Shown piece by piece: positions 55,494 through 64,000 of a stretch of 64,000 nt of DNA (positions are counted from its first letter, which is position 1; the number at the start of each line of letters is the position of its first letter). The translations under genes were made by a program, and so were the position numbers. The notes below the pieces were generated by a model, which was not told the origin of the DNA, did not search any database, and saw nothing but the letters and a program-made list of their open reading frames with translations. Origin of the DNA: Hsuehochloa calcarea (lineage: Eukaryota > Streptophyta > Magnoliopsida > Poales > Poaceae); assembly GCA_036346395.1 (NCBI GenBank), contig CM070599.1, forward strand, positions 8,671,232-8,735,231. Direction: 5' to 3'.

Positions 55494-57640
55494 TCAAAAC
55501 AGCCCAATAGGACTAATAACTCCTAACTCTCCCCGCAAAGCAGCAAAACGAGAAGAATCAAGAGCCTTAGTGAAAATATCTGCAAGCTGTTGCTCAGACT
55601 CTACAAAATGAAGCACAACATCACCTTTCTCAACATGGTCTCTCGTAAAATGAAATCGAATATCAATGTGTTTAGTCCCGAATGTTGCATCGGGTTTTGG
55701 CAATATTAATTGCGTATGTTGTCACGTAAAAGAGGAACACTTCCCAAAGATAACCCATAGTCCCGCAGCGTGGATAAAATCCAGAGAACTCGAGAGCAAA
55801 CCATCAAGCGGCAGCTACATACTCATTTCACCAGATCAGGCAATGTAAGACTGCTTTTAGAAGACCAAGAAACAAGAGATGTGCCCAAGAAATGACAAGT
55901 GCCAGAAGTACTCTTCCTATCAACTCTACACCCGGCGAAATCAGCATCAGAAAATGCTCGAATTGAAAGAGCCGAAGAAGAAGAATACCAGAGTCCAAAA
56001 TCAAGCGTATCTTGAAGATACCTGAAGATGCGGCGTACAGCTTGACGATGAGAAGCACGAGGGGAAGCCTGAAATCGAGCGCACAGACATACGGCGAATT
56101 GTATGTCCTACCGACGACGTAAGATAGAGGAGAGAGCCAATCATATCATGCAGTATTCTTCCGTCCACTGACTCTCCATCCTCATCGTGGTCCAAAGACG
56201 GTGGTTGTTGCAATGGGAGTAGACATTGGCCTATCGCTTCCCATATTGAAGCGCCAAGAAGGTCCTTTGTATACTTACTCGTGGACGAAGGTGCCTTCTT
56301 TCGCTTGCTTGATTTGAAGACCAAGGAAGAATGTCAGCTCTCCCATCATGCTCATCTCGAATTCACTGCTCATAGAATCTGAAAATCTAGACACCAAAGC
56401 ATGAGAGGAACCACCGAAAATAATATCATCCACATATATTTGAACCAACAAGAAATCACTGCCATGCCTGAGAGTGAACAAGGTTTTATCAACCATTCCC
56501 ATTTTGAAATCATTTTCAAGCAAGAAACTCTTAAGCTCACATACCAAGCTCTAGGAGCTTGTTTCAATCCATACAGGCTTTAGAGAGTTTAAAACATGGT
56601 TTGGGAATTTTGATTTTCAAACCTGTGAGGTTGCTTGACAAAGACCTCTTCTTCTATGAAGCCATTCAAGAAGGCACTTTTAACATCCATTTGAAAAAGC
56701 TTGAAACCCTTGGATGTTGCAAATGCTAAAAGAATGCGAATGGCTTCCAATCTAGCTACTGGAGCAAAGGTCTCCTCAAAGTCTAAGCCTCTACTGAATA
56801 ACCTTGAGCAACAAGTCTAGCTTTATTGTAACAACCAATCCATCCTCACTTTGCTTATTTTTAAAAACCCATTTTGTTCCAATAACATGAGAATCGAAGG
56901 TCGCCAACTAAAAACCTGACTTTGTTTCTTTCAAAATTTTCAAGCTCTTCATGCATGGCATTGACCCAAGAGGCATCGATAAAGCATGGGTGATATCTCG
57001 GGGTTCAAAAGAAGCAACAAAAGCGTAATGTGCATGGGAATCAGAGATATAAACCGAGCGAGTGACTCGCTCTTGAAGATCCCCAATCATCTGTTCAGAG
57101 GATGTTGTCGCTGAATGCGAAGAGGTGCTCCTGGTGCAGAAGTGGCCTCTACCCCATGAGTTGTGGAGGTAGGAACAGAGCCACTCAGATCGTCGGTGGG
57201 GATAGGAGGCGGCCGTCACCGACATCAAGTAGTAGTAGCAGCTCTCCACCCTCTCGAGGTAGCAGGAGGATGGTTTGGGTCTTCATCCTCGTAATCATCA
57301 TCGACGAAGATGCTTTCTTGAGTTTCAGAAACCTGTGTACCAAGCATCGGGTCTAGTACCAGGACTAGCCTCATCAAAAGTGACTTCGCAAGTCTCAACA
57401 ATTTTGTTAGTATCAACATTAAAAACACGATAGCCACGAGAATGAGCAGGATATCCAAGAAATATGCCATCAAAACATCTAGACTCAAATTTATCAAGAT
57501 TGCCATGTTTAAGAATGAAGCACTTGCAACCAAAAATCTTGAAATGAGAGACCTTTGGAGAATGACCAAATCTAAGCTCATAAGAAGTCTTCCCAACCAC
57601 AGATCTCAAGAAAACCCTATTGAGATATAACAAGCAAGAG
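55494..57640 (-). pseudogene. SIRE copy 2, RT-RNase H and integrase tail
   Basis: Better preserved than copy 1. Minus strand: 57325-57633 integrase tail (GIFLGYPAHSRGYRVFNVDT), 56275-56547 RT (FLLENDFKMGMVDKTLFTL, FLLVQIYVDDIIFGG, FEMSMMGELTFFLGLQIKQ), 56001-56324 YTKDLLGASIW and SLLYLTSSV, 55494-55703 RNase H end (TKHIDIRFHFTRDHVEKGDV, EQQLADIFTKALD). Broken between blocks. Confidence 0.9.
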
Positions 57641-59270
57641 AGATCGCCTCACCCAAAATCTCCTAGGAGTAGAATGCTCATCTAGCATGGTCCGAGCCAT
57701 CTCTACAAGGGTTCTGTTCTTCCTTTCTACAACACCATTCTCACGAGGAACTCTAGGAGAAGAAAACTCGATGCTCAATTCCCTATCACAGAAGGTAGAA
57801 AAAGAAGAATTCTTGAACTCGTCCCATTATCACTCCTAATGGCTCTCAAAGCTCCAGTATATCAACAAAGAATTTAAGGACCAAATCTTTAAAGAATCCA
57901 AATGCTTCATCCTTAGAAGTAAGAAAATAAACCCATGAATACCGGAGTAATCATCCACAACCACCAAAGACATACCATTTCCCACCAATGATCAACTCTA
58001 GAAGGACCAATCAGATCTAAGTGAAGAAGTCATCCCGGTCCATCACCATTACCAAAGTAAGAGGTGGGTGGGAAGCAGACACCATCTTACCATGTCTACT
58101 GTGGTGAGCACACAAGATCTCCGACACCTTCACCTAGGCAAACCTCTAATCAAGTCCTTGCAACCGACTCTAGACAAATGATCAAAACCTATATGCCCAA
58201 GTCTACGATGCCACAAAACAAGGTCATGAGAATCAGAGGCTACAAGACACCTAGGACTAGAAGCGTAAGAAATGCTGAAATTTGCACGTAAAATCTTCTC
58301 AAACCGGAGATCTCAAAACAAGCTCACCCGAGGAATCTAGAACTCGACTCACCTCTCTTAAACCTCACTTCTAGACCTCATCAAGCAAATGAGAAACAGA
58401 TAGAAGATTATACCTCACCTTACTCACCAAAGCGACGCCTTTTAGCATGAACTTGTCGTTGACGCGCACAAAGGCCCTTTGCAAATACGGCCCCGAGAAG
58501 CATCCCCAAATGTAATCAATTCATTGCCGGATGCACGTGAGGGAGGAGAACCATCTAGAATCTCCGGTCATATGTCGAGAACACCCGAGTCAACAAGCCA
58601 CTTGTCCTCCTTCCTCGCACGACGGACCTAAAAGGCACAATCGAAAACATCCGTGCCTCAAGATCAAGTTAGTGATAAATGAACGAGGAATCCAAAGATC
58701 GAGAAGCACGATGTCCGGGAACAAAGCAGAGAAATAGTCAAACATGATCAGAATAAAATCATAAGAATGCACATGAGAACCACCTAGACCTCTCCAAACG
58801 ATCTACCAAAAGATCGATACTCCCCGCCTAGGTGCTACCCTGTCTCTCCTCACGATGTCCTAATCCAACATGCCGCCTAGACCCATCAAAAGAGTCTACA
58901 AAGTTCTCTACAAATCTAGGCCTATGTGTGGTGCGATAAACAGTCGCCTAGCTCTAGAGACTACATCCGAGAAGGGACTCCTCTAATGGATCTTAGGACG
59001 CCATCCTCTCTTTTCTCTCAAGTTTTGCTCTCCTAAGGTAACTCAACAAGATGGCCTTCTTTCTTGCGAAGGTGCAATGGTATCGACCTTTGAGGGTCTG
59101 CATGCATGAGTGAAAGCACCTTTCTTGCCGTAAAGAGTTTGAGCAAAACCACCGGATTTGAAAACAACCCTGATGGCTTAGGAGGTTCTAGCTCAAACAA
59201 ACCATTCTTCACAACTCTAGCAATCTTAGGTGGGTTTTTCTTGGAATGCTCTAGGGGTTGAAACCTAGAC
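57641..59270 (-). pseudogene. SIRE copy 2, integrase core and protease (broken)
   Basis: Same broken sequence as 48561-50200, with different small indels. No domain-long open frame. Confidence 0.58.
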
Positions 59271-61145
59271 CACTATTTTTCACGCCACCTTGGATTGATC
59301 AAGAATCATGTTGAGTTTCTTTTTCCCACTTGAAAATTTCTCAAGAGTCACCTTGAGGTAATCATTCTCTTTCATTAACTCCTCACATCTAGTACACTTG
59401 CTAGACTTGATTACCTCATTGCGCTTACTCTTAAGAAGGGCCACTTCCACTTTGAAGGCCTCACAAGACACACAATAGGATTCTGAATCCTACTCAATCG
59501 CTTCCTTAAACTTGACTCTAAAAGCCTCTTGTATCCGACTAACCATGGTTTCAACTTCAAAGATTCAAAACACAAGAGTTAGAATCAATAACCTTTTAGA
59601 AGCAAGAAAAGACATGGATCTTTCAATTTTAGCCTTTTCTTCCGTGGTCTTGTTTAAGGCTTCAATCTCAATTGTAAGCTTGGGACAATTTTCACAAGAT
59701 GCAACTCTAGAGTAAATCAATGTTTCATCATCTCTTGCATCTTAATCCTATTATCCTTACAATGAGAGCATGTGTGACTAGCATCAAACTTTTGCAATTC
59801 TTTTAAGGAACTATCCAATTTTAATTCTAGCAAGGCACAATTAGAGCAAGTTAAAGGGATAGCTTCCATGGCAATACATCAAGAGGAATGACATCTAAAC
59901 AAGCGATCTAGACTTGAAAGATTCTAGTTCATCGAGAGCATCTTTTAGTTGATTTGTGACAGAGGAATGAGCAGATTTCAAGCTTGTCAAATCTTTAAGC
60001 AAGCTAGTGCAGAATCACAAATATCGCAGGATTGATAGATTTAAGCCTAACAACTTCAAGATTCAAATTATCAATCATAATGTCCTCGCTTCCTAATCAT
60101 TTTTACTTGCTTATGCAATTTCGCTCAAGAAGCACCAAAGCCCTTTTCATATCGCAATAGAAGGGCATACCTCATCGATCACTAAAAGGATCCTCATCTT
60201 TGGAGGAATCATTGTCGTGGTCGTTCTTGGCCATGAAACACATGCCGTGAAGTCATGCGCCTTCTTCTTGCCACGAGAATCACTCGCCGCCCTCCGCTTC
60301 CGAATCCACATCGCTCATATTAACATTCTCAAGAGCGGCAGGACCCTACCGACAAACTTCCGATAGTTTGTCTTCTTGGGTTTTGCATCCTCTCCGGGAT
60401 GTCTTCTTGTCTCCTTCTCCTCCTTGCCCTTTAGCCTGGGGCACTTGGAGCGAATGTGGTTTGGCTCACCACATTCAAGCACGTGATAGGTCCACTCCTC
60501 CTCCTATTTCTCACCTTGTTGTACGCTCTTGTGAATTTGGTGGAAAGGAGGGCTAAGTCATCCCTGCAATTTCTCAAGTTGCTCATCACTCAAAGAATGT
60601 AAAGCGATAATGAAAAGCCGATGAGCTACAATCAAGAGAATCAAGAGCAACCCTTGGATTTGTCGACCACCAAAGCCATCGACTGTTTTGGGAGACGCGA
60701 GATAAAGTCAATCTCATGCGCCTTCAACCTCGAGTAGAGCTTATCCATGGTAAGCTCACTCATGATGTTGTTGTCATTGATGGAAGTGATCTTCATACCC
60801 TGCACCTTCACATCAAGAGCACCCGAAGTCGGCGTGCATTTTCGCACTCGTAAAATATCAAGTCAACAAATACGGAGATCATGAAGAATTTTAGAGAATC
60901 TTCCCACACTCATCCAAAGACTCACCAGCCTTTGTTCGATCTTCGAGTAAACCTTTTGAGTCGGTTCTGCCTCACTTCCTTGATCGCAGTGGACCCTTCG
61001 TGATAATCACAAAGTGTCCGCCAGATCTCGTGAGCAGCACCGCAAGTGAGCAACACGCCAAACTCGGATCGACTAAGGCCTTGGATCAAATAATTCCGAG
61101 CCTTGTTGTTGGCCTCCACATCCGAGTGATCGATCGCCATCTACC
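59271..61145 (-). pseudogene. SIRE copy 2, gag with CxxC coiled segment
   Basis: Minus strand: 60922-61140 (MAIDHSDVEANNKARNYLIQ, GLSRSEFGVLLTCGAAHEIW), 60641-60847 (SELTMDKLYSRLKAHEIDF), 59280-59471 (SCEAFKVEVALLKSKRNEVI, CTRCEELMKENDYLKVTLEK). N-terminal gag is better preserved here than in copy 1. Confidence 0.82.
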
Positions 61146-61339
61146 GACACGACATAAGGGTTTTTCACCTTTAGCCAAATAGCGTGCCCTTGAGCCTCGA
61201 TATACGCTTGCATACGAGCCTTCCAAAGATGCAAAGTCAACTCCTCAAAAATGTGTGGCTTGGTTGAGTACTTGTCACCGCCATGGCTCCAAAGACCGTT
61301 AAGATCTATAGAAGAGAGCTAACCGCTCTCGATACCACT

Positions 61340-63197
61340 TGTAGGACCGGAAAGGCGACTAGGGGGTGAATAGGCGCTTTAAAACTTTCTCGCCTAAATC
61401 AAAATCAACACGCACTTTACTCCTTTAGCTATGAGAGCTAAGAAGTTCAGTGAGCACACAACGGAAGCCTTGTGTTGAATTTGATAAGCCCTCAAGCACA
61501 CGACACAAAAGGAGAAAAGAACTCAATGTTCTTCATCGACACGGGCGGTCCGACCGGCTACCACGCAAGGATCTGACCGACGGTCAAGGAGCGATCGACC
61601 AAGAACTAACTAGCGGTCGGACCGGTGGATACGGTTCGACCCGCCAACCCAATGGCTCGAATACACGGCGGTCGAACCGCCGCTGTAAGGTTCGGCCGGA
61701 CCCAGAGAGTCCAAGATCAAAAACTCCACCCAAATCCAAAACGAAATTTGATCCAACTTTGATTCAACCAATAAAACTTGACCAAATTTCTAGCACACCT
61801 CCCTAATGATATTAGAGACCTATTTCTAGCGACGATCCGTCGATCCACTTCGCAGAATCGATCTCTCGAGATTTTAACAAAGAGGTGCTCAAACCCTAGA
61901 AATGAGAAAACTTGATTCAAGACTTGCTTGTGGGGTTTGATGATCTAGATGACTCTAGGAGTAATCCCACACATCAAAGCAAGGTAAAGTAGGCCAAGAG
62001 ACCAAGCATGAACCTTTGAATCAAGGAAGCACCAAAACATCCAAAAGAGAGAAGAACACAAAGGAGCAATTGATCTTTCAATTAAGCATCACAAGATTGT
62101 TCATCCACAATAGATGCTTACAAAGCCTCTCCACAAGGAGGGCAAGAGCTCAACAAGGAGCACACTCCAAACCCTAGTTTTCCTCTCCTCTCCTCCAAAC
62201 CCTAGAAAAAGGAAGAAGGGGCTAAATGAATGCTTGCTTAGGTTTTCCACCTCTCCCTTCCTATTTATACTAGAGAGCTAGGGTTTCCCTTTTGGGTCTC
62301 TTACACATGGGACCCACACACAAATAACTATTGAAGCAATCGCCTGCTTCACCACGTGTAGGTTGATCAGCGGTTCTCATCGACGCCAAGCCTCTCTTGT
62401 CCGAATCCCATCGAACCTCCTGCAGACTCGCACCGATATCCACACCGCCGATCCAACCAAATTGCATCAACCACCCGCTCGATCCATCTTGTCCATTCTC
62501 GCACCATGCTTGAGTCACACGACCTCACCCAGATCCCCGATCGCTCGACCTCGGCTTCCAAGCGTAGTCCCGATCCACTCACCGCTGACGCCGCTGACTC
62601 GCAAGCCACCGCGCAAAGAATAGACAAACAAACCGCTTCCGAACAAGTTCTTCACAACTTGACCCACGCCGCCCGCAATGCGATATACATCAATAAAGCA
62701 TTGAAGTTCATAGAATCACACACTCAAAATCAACTCAATGCAACACTTGGCTCACCTCCAGTGATCGCCGGCCCGATCGCTTCCACGTGGCCGGCCCGAC
62801 CGATTCATGCCGGCCGGACCGCTCCCACAACGGCGGTCGGACCGTCCAAAGGACTTAGCTAAAATTCAAGCGAGAAATTCAAACCTTCGAAATTTCAATC
62901 GAATAGAACTTTTGACTGGAGCTCCAAAATGATGGGACCACATCCAGAGACTCCTCACTTGCCTACACAACCTATTTTTGGCCCACCCAAAACCCAAATC
63001 TCAATCACGGTCGGACCGCCACCATGGTCGGCCGGATCGCTTCCACGGGCGGTCCGACCGCCCGAACAACCGGTCGACCGCCAAAGGGTTCGACAAATTT
63101 GGAGCAAACCCAAAACGCGAGATTTTGCAAACCAATAACGCCATTGCCAATTGACTCATCATCCTGAGATCGTGCACATATCCTCACGATATCCACA
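61340..63197 (-). repeat. SIRE LTR 3 (5' LTR of the right copy)
   Basis: 1,858 bp, TGTAGGACCGG...ATCCACA; PBS to its left at about 61324-61337. Dyads include GGGCGGTCCGACCG near 61544-61557, GCGGTCGGACCG near 61613-61624, GGCGGTCCGACCGCC near 63048-63062. G3 coding sequence begins right after it. Confidence 0.9.
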
Positions 63198-64000
63198 ATT
63201 TAAAAATGTGGGAAGAATGCTTGCCTCATATTGAGTTTGCTTATAATTGTTCCGTGCATTCTACTACCAAGATGTGCCCTTTTGAGGTTGTTTATGGTTT
63301 TATGCCTCATGCTCCTATGATTTAATGTTTCTTCCATCTTCTGAGAAATTGAATTTTGATGCTAAACAACGTGCTGAGTTGATTTTAAAAATGCATGAGA
63401 CAACCAAGGAGAATATAGAGCGCATGAATGCTAAATATAAACTTGCTGGTAGTCAGGGGAGGAAACATCTAACTTTTGAACCAGGTGATCTTGTTTGGTT
63501 GCACTTGAGAAAATATAGGTTCCCTGAATTGAGAAAGTCAAAATTGATGCCTAGAGCTGATGGCCCTTTCAAAGTATTACAAAAAGATTAATGATAATGC
63601 ATACAAGCTTGAACTGCCAGTAGATTTTGGGGTTAGTCCCACATTTAACATTGCAGATTTGAAGCCATACTTGGGAGAAGAGGACGTGCTTGAGTCGATG
63701 ACGACTCAAATACAAGGAGAGGATGATGAGGACATCCCTACTATGGATACAGCCGCGCCTACACATACAACTCATCCACTACAAGGACCTCTTACCCGAG
63801 CTCATGCTCGCCAACTTAATTATCAGGTGAATCCGTTCCTATGTTTATATATTACTGAGAATAAACCGCTACCTAATGCAAGTGATTTAATTGTGCTTAG
63901 GAATATGGGAACGGATCAAGTAGAGGCTTGTGGAGTCATGGACATGCATGGAAGACATAATGAAGGTCACCACGTCACTTTGGGTCCATGTCAAGCAAGA
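63198..64000 (+). pseudogene. G3 integrase C-terminus and polyprotein tail (runs off window)
   Basis: Plus strand: LKMWEECLPHIEFAYNCSVH, STTKMCPFEVVYGFMPHAP, a frameshift near 63320, then LPSSEKLNFDAKQRAELILK, KENIERMNAKYKLAG, FEPGDLVWLHLRKYRFPEL and a frameshift near 63590. It continues VSPTFNIADLKPYLGEED, GPLTRAHARQLNYQV and is still open at 64000. This is the end of gypsy integrase with the GP-TRA-A tail found in CRM-type chromoviruses. The part joining it to 43094 (end of RNase H, integrase zinc finger and core) is absent. Confidence 0.88.

Larger units (their letters stand above)
43095..63197 (-). mobile_element. SIRE/Maximus-type copia tandem array: 3 LTRs, 2 internal regions
   Basis: LTRs at 43095-45053, 52254-54102 and 61340-63197, with internal regions 45054-52253 and 54103-61339, all minus strand. 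LTR termini in minus sense are TGTGGATATCG...GGTCCTACA. Beside the middle and right LTRs lies the PBS, minus strand TGGTATCGAGCC (for example 52240-52251). The PPT-like AAGGGGAG precedes the LTR start (54105-54112). RT motif FLLVQIYVDDIIF and LGLQIKQ are typical of the SIRE/Maximus lineage. The two internal regions share most of their lesions, so one was copied from the other, or both come from one element by unequal recombination. No matching 5-bp duplication flanks the array (GGGTT versus ATTTA). Confidence 0.9.

Noticed and set aside
43578..61920. A 67-aa minus-strand ORF (start MNQVFSFLGFEH) present identically at 43578-43781, 52627-52830 and 61717-61920
   Set aside because: It lies at the same place in each SIRE LTR; identity reflects recent LTR duplication, not selection on a protein. 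No family recognised.

Overview
The window looks like repeat-rich nuclear DNA of a grass (Poaceae). The evidence is one intron-containing leucine-rich-repeat receptor kinase of the non-RD (Xa21/FLS2-type) class, a plant mobile domain (PMD) gene, and about 60 kb of nested LTR retrotransposons of plant Ty1/copia and Ty3/gypsy types. Species cannot be read from the sequence. I found no CRISPR array, tRNA, rRNA or organelle segment.

Layout: (1) 1-1252, the C-terminal part of a receptor kinase that starts before the window. (2) 1766-9114, a DNA element with roughly 200-bp terminal inverted repeats around a decayed PMD gene; a 2.7-kb solo LTR (LTR A, 3434-6156) splits the gene. (3) 9359-25009, a minus-strand copia element (C1) with short LTRs. 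Its gag is interrupted by a gag-protease-only gypsy element (G1, 13436-23726), whose own gag is interrupted by a second gypsy element (G2, 16421-22734). Near-matching 5-bp target duplications are present at all three levels. (4) 25998-28638, solo LTR D with a perfect 5-bp duplication. (5) 28778 onward, a second minus-strand copia (C2) whose leader carries two more LTRs of the A/D family: B (33457-34898) and C (from 35218, cut at 36834). (6) 36835-39750, unassigned repeat and gypsy leader, then a plus-strand gypsy element (G3) from about 39751. (7) 43095-63197, a minus-strand SIRE/Maximus-type copia array with three LTRs and two internal regions (LTR-int-LTR-int-LTR), sitting inside G3. (8) 63198-64000, the C-terminal end of G3 polyprotein, running off the window.

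Apart from the receptor kinase, nothing looks able to make a full protein. Stops, frameshifts, lost zinc-knuckle cysteines and altered protease motifs are widespread. The gypsy elements are also missing parts of pol: G1 has no reverse transcriptase or integrase, G2 lacks most of RNase H and integrase, and G3 lacks the segment where the copia array sits.

The most interesting signal is not a gene. The LTRs of several related copia families are packed with short perfect or near-perfect palindromes of three classes: GCGGT-N3-ACCGC-like, ATCATCA-TGTGT-TGATGAT-like, and paired TTTGCAAA. The arm sequences change between copies while the dyad symmetry is kept, including paired changes on both arms, and arrays lie upstream of a conserved TATA box. 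The TIRs of the PMD element carry a fourth class (CCGCA-N9-TGCGG). This suggests selection or repair acting on dyad structure in the transposon control regions.
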